The notes under the pieces were generated by a model. It made no database searches and was not told where the DNA came from. It saw only the letters and a program-made list of their open reading frames with translations. The translations under genes were made by a program, and so were the position numbers. A stretch of DNA of 64,000 nt. It comes from Kitagawia praeruptora. Lineage: Eukaryota > Streptophyta > Magnoliopsida > Apiales > Apiaceae. Every line of letters starts with the position of its first letter. Positions within the stretch are counted from its first letter, which is position 1. This document shows, one piece after another, positions 1 through 10,133 of this stretch. The DNA lies in NCBI GenBank assembly GCA_037693485.1, contig CM075345.1, forward strand, positions 265,501 to 329,500. The letters run 5' to 3'.

Positions 1-1433
1 TACTTATATGAGAATAAACATGGGATCCTAACTTCATTAAATACTTCCCTTAGATCTGACGCCTTTAATCACTATGTGCAATGGTTTTGATATCTGATCG
101 GATAACACGAAACAAGTATACGCTACCTTTCAGCATACGCATACCAAACTAAACATACATCCACAAAAGAGATAGAAGATGAATAGACACCAATTATGCT
201 TACACCCTATATGTCTATAGAATTTGAAAACATAACGGTTGAAGAATAAGTTATCCATTAAGATCACACAGGACAGTATAAGTATTTTCATCTCACACCA
301 TAAATCATATTGATAAACAATTATGAACCTATGCTAGCATGGCAAGTTCTAAATCTCAAGATCCACTTTGACTTCACAAGAGATTAACAAATTAGATGTT
401 CGCGACGCATCTATCTATTAAGCATAACCATACGAGGATATCAATTTTACACCACACACAGATCTTTAAAGCATCAAGATACTAAGTTCCATAAATAAAT
501 CCGTTAGAATCCCATGACAACGATAAGCTCATAATTGAAATGTTCATCGTCATGGGAATTGATGAAAACATGATAACTAACAAGATATGGAAGGAAGAAG
601 TAATAATATTATAAAAACTAAGAGTTGAGAAAACAAATCTATAATCCAAAGTATACAAAAGATGAAGTAGATCTAGATCCTTGCTTGTCACGAGCGTTGA
701 ATCCTTCTCTCCTTTTCTCCCTTGCAGATCTGAGCTGGTTACAATAATAAAACTATGATATTGTGTATATCTATTACAATGCTTAGATGTGTTTTTATAG
801 GCTCTATATTTCTTGCCCAGCAAGAAAATATCTTCTATTACAATTAGAATTTAATTAAGGTGCTAAAAACTGCCCGGAATATAATTAGAACTTGAAAAGG
901 ACAAAACAGTACTTTCCCAGCCATGCTTCACGTGATTCTGCATGCAATTTCATATTGAGAATAATTAAGGTGCAATTATAATTTAATTAAGGTGCAAGTA
1001 AAGCTTGGACTGGTTATAATAATAAAACTATGATATTGTATATATCTATTGCATGCAATTAGAATTTAATTAAGGTGCTAAAAACTGCCCGGAATATAAT
1101 TAGAATTTTATTCAGCACATTACTTGCACGTGCTTCCTATCCCAGGTTGTAGAAAATCTCTCAAGCTTCGCGTGGGCAGTAAGATCGCTGAAAACGGACT
1201 TACAGAACTCCAGATATGGCCAAAACAGTGTAAGCTGCGCAGCAGCCTTCCCAGAAAATCCGAATTTTAATCAATTAAATCTCCAAAAATGATAGAAGCA
1301 TCCACCTTAATCAACATTCTCATAAATCTGCACAAATAAGCAAAACACATCAAAACTACAAGAAACTTGAGTCCAAGACAATAAATTTAAGCCGATTTAG
1401 AATGCTCCAAGTGGATATAAAATCCACTTATCA
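1..1433 (-). mobile_element. Partial LTR of Athila-like family A, minus strand
   Basis: Read on the minus strand, this begins at 1433 with TGATAAGTGG and follows the LTRs of element A (45539-47072 and 55532-57077) until the window edge, where it matches the region near 46846. About the last 225 bp of the LTR lie outside. No A-type internal sequence is visible, so a solo LTR and one end of a complete element cannot be told apart. It is more diverged from A than A's two LTRs are from each other and has an internal duplication. The flanking bases 1434-1438 (ccatc) would be one TSD copy. Confidence 0.85.
735..1107. repeat. Internal duplication within the family A LTR
   Basis: A block containing 'aataataaaactatgatatt' and then 'ttaaggtgctaaaaactgcc' occurs at about 735-891 and again at about 1009-1107. 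The copies are separated by sequence carrying two more short 'aattaaggtgca' motifs. The other two A LTRs in the window lack this duplication, so it arose in this copy or its sublineage. Confidence 0.7.
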
Positions 1434-1805
1434 CCATCACAAGTGCATTTGAATCCTACAAGAGGAGTGCATTGAAGAGCATTAAGAAAAAATAAGAATA
1501 GTATAAAGAAAAAATATTATAACTTAAGAAAAAAAATTACAACTTCTTCTCAATATAAACATAAGATAGAACCTTATAGAAATTGTAGGCTTCCTTGGTT
1601 TTATGAGAGCACACAAACTTTTGTTCATAATCTATACAGAGGCGAAGTAAATGCTCTAGCACAAACTTTGCATCAAAACTGGAGGATAACAAACCTTCCA
1701 GACCTTTAAAAACAAAAAATAAAAATTACAATTTGGGTGATGAACAAATTTCCAAAGAATTACAAATGTCAAGTTGTTAAGAACTACACTTGTACAGACC
1801 TTAGT

Positions 1806-2114
1806 TCACCAGTGAAAGCACCTCCATGACACCAAGACGGCCCCGGAAGGCGTAAAATCACACCAACCATGCGACTTCTTCTTACTGGAAAATCTATGCC
1901 AAGCATCCCTATGAATAGACTTAGAGGCATCATTTAAATTAAGAATCATAAGACGATAACTAGCAAAACAATCCCATTTAGAGAAAGAAGTACCTCTAGG
2001 ATCCATAATTTGCAAATACAAACTAGTATACCCAGGCAAAGCTTGCGAATCGCCTTTCGAATACCGACAATCATATCCTCCAACTTCAAAATTATATAGA
2101 AGCAGCAGCAACAT
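1806..2114 (-). pseudogene. TRAF-like MATH-domain gene fragment
   Basis: The minus-strand frame contains GGYDCR, then GDSQALPGY, YLQIMDPRG, SKWDCFASYR and WHRFSSKKKSHGWCDF. This series is characteristic of the MATH domain of plant TRAF-like proteins (the At2g25320 type, recognised from memory). Four to five residues expected between GGYDCR and the KGDSQ segment are missing, and the frame runs into an unrelated tail after about 90 residues. It is thus a deleted, truncated fragment of one exon. It lies beside an RCC1 gene fragment, which is not expected of a normal locus and suggests capture by the CACTA element. Confidence 0.75.
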
Positions 2115-2537
2115 ATTGTTCCAAACATCAACAAAAATGTTAAATAAAAATATAAAGAACAGAGGATGCAGGCTCTTTTTACCACAGTTGAGAAGTCTGG
2201 CCCAAAAAAAAGTTGTTAAATAAAAAAATGTTGTTAAACTATTTGCGATACTGATGTTTTTTGTTTAATTCACACTGAATCACCTTAATTTAAAAAGATT
2301 ACAGTAAAGCAATCTCTGTACACGTTCAAAATTTTACATAAGCTAATATTGTACAAGCTTGATCCTTACGAAATTAAAGACCCACTTTTTATTTTATAAA
2401 AAGGTTAGCAAAGAAATCAATACACGAGAATATAGCTACATGGAAAGAAAATGTAGAATACGCGAGAGATTTAAGTTAGCCAGCATATACATCTAGATAC
2501 AAAATACACAATAAAAAAGAACACAAGAACCTTTACC

Positions 2538-3693
2538 TGTCGACATTGTAGATTAGGATCTGACGACAACCAACAAAATACTGCTCCCAAATTTTTTAAT
2601 ATTTCTAGCTATCACTACATGCCTTGGAGTTACAAGTCGATGACCCCAAGTAAACACCAATTAATTACTAAACAGTTTAGAGCATAGTAGCAATGGCATA
2701 CTCGATATCAAAAGTACAATAGTTCTTAATATATCTATTTGACTGATCAATACCTCTCCATCAACTCCTAAAACAATTGTGTGATTTTTAGCTGCTACAA
2801 CCCCAACAAAAACTTTTCCTATCAAGTATTCGACCACTCTTGGAGTGTAATTCCAGCCTGAATTGGAAGTCCCATAACCAAGCTGGCCATCTTTATTACA
2901 TCCCCATGTGAAAACCTCACCAGACTCAGAAAGCACAACAGTATGTTTATTGGCTGCTGCAACAGCAACTATCTTTGACTTCAAGGAACTAACTCTCCGA
3001 GACGTGGCTTGGCTATCCACTGATGTATAACCAAGTTGACCCTCTGAAAAAACACATCTCAGATATCAGATTACAGCACAATATGAATAGTCTGAAAAGG
3101 ATTACTTTAAAAGATATATTCAAGACAACTATTAGAAAGTAGAAAGATTTAGAGCCTGTTTGGCTATGGCAACTTAAAGCCAAAAGCTTCTTTAAGGAGT
3201 TTTTGGTGTGTTTGTGTAACGTGGCTTTAAGCCGGCTTTAAGTTAAAAAACTGCTTTAAGTCAGAAGTTACATTTAGGTACTTTTGACTTATGACTTATG
3301 GCTTATGGAGTTTTTTTTTTTTTTTTTCACAATTCTTGTAAAGCTTAAATATCATGAATTTAAAATTTTTTTAAGTCAAATATCACTTTAAGTCAAAATT
3401 ATTAAATTCCCATTTAACTTTAAGTAAAATTACCCAAACACATTCATTCAACTTAAAGTAAACAACTTTACTTTCTCCTTTAAGTTAAAAACACCTCCAT
3501 TAAGTCAAAAGTAACTTATTTTAAGCAATCCCAAACACCCTCTTAGTTATTTTCCCAATCAAGGGATTATGCAAGGCAATTAACCATATAAATGAAATCC
3601 AAAGATTGTATAATATAAGATATCAACCGGGAGATCCACATACTAAACGTTACCGAAGGAATAGGTACCTCTATTGGAACCCCAAGTAAACAC
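2538..3693 (-). pseudogene. RCC1-repeat (ankyrin/RCC1 type) gene fragment, three exons
   Basis: Three successive exons of an RCC1 beta-propeller protein are readable. Exon a (3669-3693) encodes VFTWGSNR. Exon b (2754-3043) runs from GQLGYTSVD through FTWGCNKDGQLGYG to VLGVDGE. Exon c (about 2538-2653) encodes VFTWGHRLVTPR. Donor and acceptor sites and codon phase agree between a and b: AGAG/gt joins ag/AGGGTCAA to rebuild a Glu-Gly-Gln run. The set resembles the Arabidopsis ankyrin/RCC1 protein At3g03790 (from memory). Defects: exon a is cut off by the DUF1685 fragment at about 3694, exon c lacks an AG acceptor and then shifts frame to a stop, and a MITE sits in intron a-b. It is a genomic, not cDNA, copy. 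Confidence 0.8.
3152..3542. mobile_element. Tourist-like MITE (PIF/Harbinger)
   Basis: This is a 391 bp element with imperfect terminal inverted repeats: GAGCCTGTTTGG at the left, and GAGGGTGTTTGG when the right end is read in reverse. It is flanked by the 3 bp duplication TTA (3149-3151 and 3543-3545). Terminus and TSD are typical of Tourist MITEs. It has no coding capacity. It lies in the intron between RCC1 exons a and b. Confidence 0.85.
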
Positions 3694-3981
3694 AAGGAAT
3701 TTGAGGAGCTAAAAGGGTTTATAGACTTGGGGTTTGTGTTTAGTGAAGAAGATAAAGATTTAAAATTGGTTTCTATAATTCCCGGACTACAAAGATATAG
3801 AAAAGAATATGATGAGTACCAGGTATCAAGACCTTATCTTTCCAAAGCATGGGCTGTTATGGATCAAACAAAGGTAACTAACCAGCTTAAATATTGGAGA
3901 CTTCGGATTCCTAACGGAGAAATTGACATGAAAAATCTTCTTAAAGTGTGGGCTCAAAGTGTGGCATCTACTGTGAAATGA
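3694..3981 (+). pseudogene. DUF1685 protein fragment, C-terminal half
   Basis: The plus-strand frame starts inside a conserved block (EELKGFIDLGF, then FSEEDKD and IIPGLQRY). It continues through YLSKAWAVM to the C-terminal DMKNLLKVWAQSVASTVK and a TGA. Order and motifs are those of the plant DUF1685 family, whose function is unknown. The N-terminal part is absent because the reading meets RCC1 exon a at about 3694. The first 145 bp or so recur on the opposite strand at 6260-6405, where the N-terminal half is kept instead. No promoter or start codon is evident, so I treat it as a fragment. Confidence 0.75.
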
Positions 3982-4319
3982 TCAAATCTGTTGTAACCAT
4001 TTCTTTTGAAAACTGGAACTCTAAAGTTTCATTTGCTTCACATGGGTAAATCATAAGAGGAAATACTGGTAGCAATGTAGCATCATCTAATTACTAATAC
4101 CTAATTGAAACCTAATTAAGACGTCATACTAACATTGTTTTAAATTAATGTTTTTAATTTAGTAGTAACACTACACCTTTTATGAATCTTAATTACAGTG
4201 GTGCTTGTTCAGCGATTGAATTTACATATATTACATATCGTGCAAGAATTCTAATCAATGTCTTCGACTAACACTATACATGATTGTAAAGATAAAAAGG
4301 TTAAGTGAGAGGTTACATC
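3982..4319. other. Non-coding stretch after the DUF1685 fragment
   Basis: AT-rich sequence, probably 3' flanking DNA brought along with the DUF1685 fragment. I see no repeat, terminus or exon in it. Confidence 0.5.
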
Positions 4320-4660
4320 TTATTTTTCCTTGTTGAAGATTGCTTCTGGAAGTTTGAAGGTAGATGGTTTATCAACACCCCTTCTTGAATACTCTCTACA
4401 CCTTCTTGCTGCTGCTGCTCTTTTTGCTCTCACTTTAACTTCTTCGTCTGCAAAAACCATGTACAAGTTCAGAGATGGGGAAATATTACCAATGGAATAA
4501 TATAACATAAATCATTAGTGACTTTATACTGGATAATTTCATAGCATCTTTATACTAACTCTTTCTTACCTGTACTTTCTTTTTTTTCCCATTTCCCCAA
4601 AGGTTGTCCCAGTTTGATTCACTTTTATCAGATCCTTTCTGCTTTGTCATTCTTGTTCTA
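4320..4660 (-). pseudogene. Unrecognised two-exon gene fragment
   Basis: The downstream exon (about 4320-4452) follows a good acceptor (tttttgcag) and encodes a basic segment with VRAKRAAAARRCREYSRRG, then KPSTFKLPEAIF, before a stop. An upstream exon candidate (about 4570-4650) ends at a consensus donor (acag/gtaagaa) and has an ATG-led frame rich in Lys. That frame does not match the downstream one across the splice. A second frame does match but is closed by stops upstream. This looks like a decayed fragment. I do not recognise the family. Confidence 0.4.
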
Positions 4661-5552
4661 GCTTACGCCTAGAGAGAAGCCAGAAGTTGCAATCATCAAA
4701 ACACCTTTACAGTAGATAACACGAAGAAGACATTGAGATAATATTAACGTCCATGAATGTGAGATGTGAGAACTGCATGTGCCTTTAGTAAGATTTGACA
4801 TACAAAGCTTGGCATTGTGTATATATATATATATGATATGAAATTACTAATGCAAGTCACCTTTTTCAGATTCAGATCAACAAAACTGAAAGAAGCCCCT
4901 AATAACAGAACGTTGTTGTAAGTTTAAGAATGGTTAGCAATAGAGTTCTTACCAAGACTTGATTTTGCCTCTTTTCCCAACGTGAAGTGTAAGATTACTT
5001 TACATTGAAGGCCTATAATATCTTTAATAAAGAAACCATATACAACATTTACAGTAAGATCAAAGATTTGAGGCAAGGGATGAGGCAAGTCAAGATATTA
5101 TAGGCCTTTCAAGTTTCAACTGTCTAAATATCACAGTTTCAACTTTCAAGTTCATTTTACTTGCTAATACTGGTGGTACCAATTTATGTGTTGAAATATA
5201 TGTTCTTTTTAATTTGTACTGATTGTTGAGGGAAGAACATGTTCACAAATTGTAACTACTTCCACTACCGCTACCTCAAAATCCGTTAATTCACTAGATA
5301 AAGACAAGTTGTTGATGGAAAAGGGACTAATAATATTTCTTCTAATTTATCAGACTTTTGTAGCCATTCAATCCTTGATATTAGAACTTACTTAATTTCT
5401 AATGACCCTGACATCCACCAACCTATATGAATCACACTGCATTAAGGTCCCCTTGACATTTTTTGTTCATCAACATTGACAGTAAACACTGATAAATTAC
5501 CAAAGAAATAAGTAAATAACAAAATCAGTTAATATTTAAAGAGAAAGACTAG
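4661..5552. other. Non-coding stretch inside the gene-fragment region
   Basis: No exon or element border is recognised. It contains a short (TA)n run near 4821-4834 and the fold-back pair at 5007-5110. Confidence 0.45.
5007..5110. repeat. Fold-back inverted repeat
   Basis: The arm at 5007-5024 (gaaggcctataatatctt) and the arm at 5092-5110 are reverse complements apart from one extra base, with about 67 bp between them. It could be a tiny fold-back element or a remnant of a larger inverted duplication. No TSD is clear. Confidence 0.6.
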
Positions 5553-6216
5553 CTAGCATAAGTCGCAATAAATGCTCAGATTGACTGAACAAGGTCCTAC
5601 CATCCTGAAAACATTTGCAGAGGATCCCATTCCTGCAAGCATCAATGCTACCTGTTGTGATCAACAAAGCACACATAATAAACAACCTTCGTTAAAAGAA
5701 GTGAATATACAGAATAATAGATGTTATGAATACTCAGTATGTCTAGATATCTATCTATCTAAAAATCGAATAGTAAAAAATGCACATTTCTCGGGGGACA
5801 TATACAATTTTCTAATATTCATTGAGATTACATGCTTAACTCATGGCTATATTATAAGTTTTCATTGTTTAAACCAGATGATTCACCCCACCAAAATCCA
5901 AATGCTGCCTACATCATTGGGCCAAACATGTGTTGCATCTTATGCAAGGATAAAAGGACTACTCTCAGACATAATTTTTCTCATCAAACTCTATGTTCTA
6001 TTCCAAAATCAATTCATTTTACATGCCTGAAAGCGGCCAACTATTACATAGTTGAAGAAAGCTTAATTGCATAAGAACATATGAGGGTTGTCATTGTAAA
6101 GATAAAACAGAAAATTGATTAATGAAACACTTACATTTACTCTTTCAACCCTTCGCATTTCATCTTCTAGAAAAGATAATTGAGCAGCAGAAGTCCAATA
6201 GATACAATCAACTGGG
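5553..6216 (-). pseudogene. Unrecognised gene fragment, last two exons
   Basis: Exon 1 (6135-6216) follows a tract ending cttcttcag and closes at a strong donor (AAT/gtaagt). It encodes VDCIYWTSAAQLSFLEDEMR and a few more residues. Exon 2 (5553-5651) follows caacag and continues in frame through LMLAGMGSSANVFRMVG to a TAG. Splice signals and phase agree, so this is the true 3' part of some gene. I do not recognise the family. Upstream, exon 1 abuts the truncated DUF1685 fragment. The gene is therefore incomplete and is listed as a fragment, although the exons themselves look undamaged. Confidence 0.5.
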
Positions 6217-6254
6217 CTGAAGAAGAAGCATATTAAAATTCAAGTTTTGAATCT

Positions 6255-6532
6255 TAAGGTCTTGATACTTGGTACTCATCATCTTCCTTTCTATATCTTT
6301 GTAGTCCGGGAATTATAGAAACCAGTTTTGAATCTTTATCTTCTTCACTAAACACAAACCCCAAGTCTATAAACCCTTTTAGCTCCTCAAATTCGAGGTC
6401 AGTTAAGCTCCTAGAAGTTTCAAATTGCTAAGTACAGACAATGAATCGTAATACCTTAATTGGTTCCTCATTCTTGTACAAACCTTCTTCGTTCTCGCTC
6501 TCGGTCTTCAACCTCTCCCTAACAGGGTATAC
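6255..6532 (-). pseudogene. DUF1685 protein fragment, N-terminal half
   Basis: A 78 bp exon (6455-6532) lies between an AG acceptor and an AAG/gtatt donor and encodes an acidic segment with VRERLKTESENEEGLYKNEE. The next exon starts near 6410 and carries SLTDLEFEELKGFIDLGF, then FSEEDKD and IIPGLQRY, before a TAA soon after VSRP. The last 145 bp or so are nearly the same as the start of the plus-strand fragment at 3694. The splice between the two exons is one base out of frame as written. Together the two fragments cover most of one DUF1685 gene, split and inverted. Confidence 0.65.
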
Positions 6533-6719
6533 CTAATATACCTGATAGTATAAGTTGAAAAATGCAACAGATGTTGTAAATATGAAAATAAACTCATTAA
6601 TGGCCAAGCTTAGAGATATTTACAGATGTTAATTGAACAAAGCTCTTACCTCTTGATGCAAATTCGGAACATCTTGACAAAAAACAAAAACAACACATCG
6701 AACTGAAAGACTCACCAAA

Positions 6720-7273
6720 TCAATCCACTCACTAAATCGAGGTTTCAAGACTTCAACAAATCAATTTAAGCAAATCGATTTGGGTTTCGAACAAATCGAT
6801 TTGAGCTTTGAGAGTTGTGAGATTCGAGCTTTGAGATTTGAGATTAAAAGAAGTGGATTTGAGGGTGAGAGCCACGGATTTAAGGCTGAGATTGTGGTGA
6901 TTTGTGGATTTGAGGGTGAGATTTAGGGTTCGCGAGAGAGAGGGGTGAGATTTAAGTGTGTTTTTGTTTAATTAGTTTTTTGTTTAATTTTTCTAAAGGG
7001 TACAATAATTGTGGAGGGGCGGGGAGAATATTTGGTTAATGGGGGAAATTTTGACTTAGGGGGGAAATTTTTACTAAGGGGGAAATAAAAAGTAAGGGCG
7101 CGTGTTTTCATTTTTTAAAGGCTGCCTTTAGACATCGGTTTTAAAAATAGTGATGTCTACGAAAAGTAAAGACATCAGTTTAATGCGGGATGATGTTATT
7201 ACATCTTTAAACATCACTGGCATTTACGACCGATGTCTAAAGTGTGATGTCTATTGACTATTTTCTTGTAGTG
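6720..7273 (-). repeat. CACTA subterminal repeats and right terminus
   Basis: 6720-6960 holds direct repeats such as 'aaatcgatttg' and 'gagctttgagatttgag'. 7125-7260 holds at least four copies of an 'agacatc(g/a)gt'-like motif in both orientations. The terminal 16 bases end at 7273. Subterminal arrays of this kind are the transposase-binding regions in CACTA elements. The three bases after the end are agc. Confidence 0.75.
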
Positions 7274-8250
7274 AGCGTATCATCATTTTTATATTTTCTA
7301 ACTAAAATTCTTTATTTTCTAGAAATATCTTGAGCAACATTTATGTAATCATTATAAAATCATATACATTTGAAAATTTAAACCACGAAATTCATGTCTT
7401 AAAAAGGTTAATTCAAATTAAAGAAAAAAAATTAAATAACTTTAAAGAAAATCGGTACTTATATTTGGAACTTGCACTTTAGTGCCTCCCTTATTTGTTG
7501 TAACTTCTTTTTTATCCATAATCCTACTTAATTGAATAAAATAATATTATAAATACCGATAGTTAATCAATTTTCTTTTTCAGGTGAAACATGTTATATT
7601 TTCTACTTTTTAGTAACCAATCAATTCCCATTTTCAGGTATATAAGACATATTATCTTTTGTATTCTATCTAATTAAAATATCTCCTTTCAAAATACTAT
7701 AATGGGTTCTATTTAATTAAATTAAATGATAATATTATATTAGTAATAATTAATCAAATTAATTTTTTCAGCTAAAACACGTTACTTAATTAATTTTTTC
7801 TAATCAAAACCTATTATTTTGAAATAATGTCACGAACAATTTTATTTAAATAAAATAAAATAAATAATAATATGATAATAATTAATAACTAATCGTTTAC
7901 CTTTTCAACTAAAACATATCATCTTTTATAAATTTTAAAGTAAAATCTCTTATTTTCTAAAAATATCACAAAAAACGTATATATAATCATATCACATTAT
8001 TTAAATTTTAAACCTATAGAATTTATGTCGTTAAAAATTCAATTAGAATTAACATAATTTTATATAATATTAAAAAAAATTTGTACATCGTACGAGTTTT
8101 AAGCTAGTTTAATACTAAAAATTGTTATACACAAAGGTGTAAAGTTCGAATTCTCCCAACAACTTATTAAAATTAATATATATAATATTAATATATACTA
8201 TAAATAATTTCTAAAAAAATAAAAATAAAAATAATTTACACAGGCTAGTA
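7274..8250. other. AT-rich intergenic DNA with degenerate internal repeats
   Basis: No gene. A block of about 130 bp near 7289-7420 (including 'ttctttattttctagaaata' and 'cataaaatcatatacattt'-like sequence) has a degenerate second copy near 7913-8050. Shorter 'aatcaattttctttttcagg' pieces repeat around 7565-7640. This is probably an old decayed element. Confidence 0.4.
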
Positions 8251-8477
8251 CTCCCTCCGTCCCATTTTGTTTGACACTCTTCTTTTTGCATGCATTTCAA
8301 TGTGCTTGGATGGGGTACTTATAAATAATATTTTTTAAATTTTTTTGTTTTGTATAAAAATATAGAATCTATATTTTTATACAAATTGAAAAAAATTAAA
8401 AAATATTATTCATAAGTATCCGGTCTGAGCACATTGAAATGCGTGAAAAAGTTATAGGATCATAGGGACAGAGGGAG
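8251..8477. mobile_element. Stowaway-like MITE (Tc1/mariner)
   Basis: This is a 227 bp element with ends CTCCCTCCGTCCC and (reverse) CTCCCTCTGTCCC, flanked by TA on both sides (8249-8250 and 8478-8479). It is the canonical Stowaway terminus and TSD, with a palindromic AT-rich interior and no coding capacity. Confidence 0.92.
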
Positions 8478-8578
8478 TATATATTATTATTAATGACATT
8501 TTTAGTTACATTTTACTATTAGAGAGTAGAGACTTATTTGTGCACTAGATACAAACACAATATTAACGTAGATGCAAA

Positions 8579-9215
8579 TAGGGATGGGAACGGGTAGGGT
8601 TCGGCTCGGGTTTTGCAAAATCCAAATCCAAATCCAAATATTTTCGGGTTTCGGGTTTCGGGTTTCGGATCGTATCGGGTTTTGGATCCAAAACTCAATA
8701 TCCAAATCCAAATCCGTCGGGTTTCGGATCGGATCGGGTTTTTTCGGGTACTCAAAATTAAAAATAGTGTAAATAAGTTGCTTAACAAAAAAACAAAAAA
8801 AATTGTGTAAGTAAGTTAAAAAATACCGCTACATCCATGACAATTTATTTTCTCGATCTTTCCATATCTTATGTCTCAAAGATATGTGTATGTATAATAT
8901 GTATTTATATATATATAAAATAGTGTATGTATAATATGTATTTATAATATACATTTATATATAATATATAAAATATAAAATATAATAAATAAAAGTCGGG
9001 TATTTTTCGGGTTTCGGGTTCGGCTCGGGTTTTGATCAGGTTTCGGGTTTCGGATCGGGTTTCGGATCGGGTTTCATGAAATCCATATCCATATCCAAAA
9101 TCTTTCGGGTTTAAAATTTAAATCCATATCCAAATCCAAAATATCGAGTTCGGATCGGATAAAAAATCGGATTTCGAATCGGATATCCGTCGGATCGGAT
9201 TTTTTCCCATCCCTA
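8579..9215. mobile_element. hAT-type MITE rich in TTTCGGG/GGATCGGAT units
   Basis: This is a 637 bp element whose ends are TAGGGATGGGAA and its inverted partner TTCCCATCCCTA. A perfect 8 bp TSD, gatgcaaa, flanks it (8571-8578 and 9216-9223). The interior is a patchwork of short units (TTTCGGG, CGGATCGGAT, ATCCAAATCC), arranged inversely on the two sides of an AT-rich centre. The 8 bp TSD and the terminus fit non-autonomous hAT elements. Several open frames through the repeats are artefacts. Confidence 0.88.
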
Positions 9216-9455
9216 GATGCAAATAGAATATTAACGTGATATGTGTATAGTTACGACCAATACGGTATGTACATTACATTCTTCTCATGAGGAGTAATAT
9301 GGTTTGTTTACACGTGGATGAATCTAGTACAAGACCTTCATTTTTCTAAGCCAAAAGCTAAATTTTATTCCCTCACGCACAAGTGAGCGCCTGTGGCTGG
9401 TCATTGAGGCATAAGCTGATCAGTAGGACATAAAAAGAGTTACGGATACGGAACG

Positions 9456-10056
9456 TGATATTCTTGTAATAATATGTATTCATAATGATAAATATAAAGT
9501 AAACTCTAAATCTTCAAAGACGGAGAAAAAAAACTCAAAATTCTGAATTTCTAAAGATGGAGAAACAAACTCTGGATCTTCGAATGGAGAAACAAAACTC
9601 TAACTCTGAATTTGATTTTCAAAGCTAAGGAATAGCCAAAATTTTATTATTAATATCGTCTCTTCCCTCAAAAAATTACAAGACAAGAGTATTTATAGGG
9701 CCACATAAATAACCTTATTCAACCCTTATTCAGATAGGAATCTAATAGAAATTCAATACTAGCTAGGAATTTAGCTAATACCTGAACCCAACTATAGGAA
9801 ACCCATCAAAATCTTGATCCAACTTGAAAATAAAATTCCAAGTGCTTAAAACAAGAAAAATCCTTTCAAGTGAAAGATAAAAACTTGCAATCCAAATATC
9901 TACTTTCTCAATAAGATCCATAAACAGTTGGACTTATTATTAATAAACTAAATAATTAGAAATCGTTTAACTAATACTTATTATATATTTCCTGAATACT
10001 AGATATGAATAAAGTATATAGAAACTCTATATTACTTCCACTTATATTCCTCATCA
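9456..10056 (-). mobile_element. 3' LTR of a minus-strand gag-only LTR element
   Basis: On the minus strand the segment begins TGATGAGGAATATAAG directly after a polypurine stretch and ends about 601 bp later with AATATCA. This gives a 4 bp terminal inverted repeat TGAT/ATCA. It contains a leader-like tract ('cttgtaattttttgagggaa' on that strand) typical of plant LTR R-U5 regions. The interior of the same element resumes at 59591-60424 on the other side of the inserted CACTA. The 5' LTR is not visible. The inner border is firm and the outer border (9456) is inferred from the inverted ends. Confidence 0.65.
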
Positions 10057-10070
10057 TTCTCCCTTTGTTG
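10057..10070 (-). other. Polypurine tract of the gag-only element
   Basis: Read on the minus strand this is CAACAAAGGGAGAA, immediately before the LTR start TGATGAGG. It is the plus-strand primer site of the element. Confidence 0.6.
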
Positions 10071-10104
10071 GACAAAACTCGTCCATGAGTTTTGTAGAAC
10101 GCAA

Positions 10105-10133
10105 CACTACGCCATAGATTGCTTATAGCAACC
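10105..10133. repeat. CACTA left terminal inverted repeat
   Basis: Starts CACTACGCCATAGATTGC and ends with TAGCAACC. It pairs with 59562-59590 with four mismatches. Confidence 0.8.

Larger units (their letters stand above)
1434..7273 (-). mobile_element. CACTA transposon, right part, carrying captured gene fragments (Pack-CACTA candidate)
   Basis: The right border at 7273 reads, on the minus strand, CACTACAAGAAAATAG, the classic CACTA (En/Spm) terminus. Next to it are subterminal repeats of the type 'agacatcggt/agacatcagt'. Inside lie fragments of several unrelated plant genes on both strands, with introns preserved: MATH/TRAF-like, RCC1, two DUF1685 pieces and two unrecognised exon sets. 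I see no transposase. The left terminus is not found; it may lie beyond the LTR at 1-1433 or outside the window. That the gene fragments sit inside the element is therefore inference, supported by their mixed origin and truncations. The alternative is a gene-fragment graveyard beside a CACTA end. Confidence 0.55.

Noticed and set aside
482..823. 113-codon minus-strand ORF
   Set aside because: It lies wholly in the A-family LTR, has no counterpart kept open in the other A LTRs and no recognisable domain.
4158..4180. Left CACTA terminus (cactacacc)
   Set aside because: Only CACTAC matches. There is no AAGAAAA continuation and no subterminal repeats, so it is not the partner of 7273.
8641..8672. 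Interstitial telomere repeat
   Set aside because: The units are TTTCGGG, not TTTAGGG, and belong to a TSD-bounded hAT-type MITE (8579-9215).
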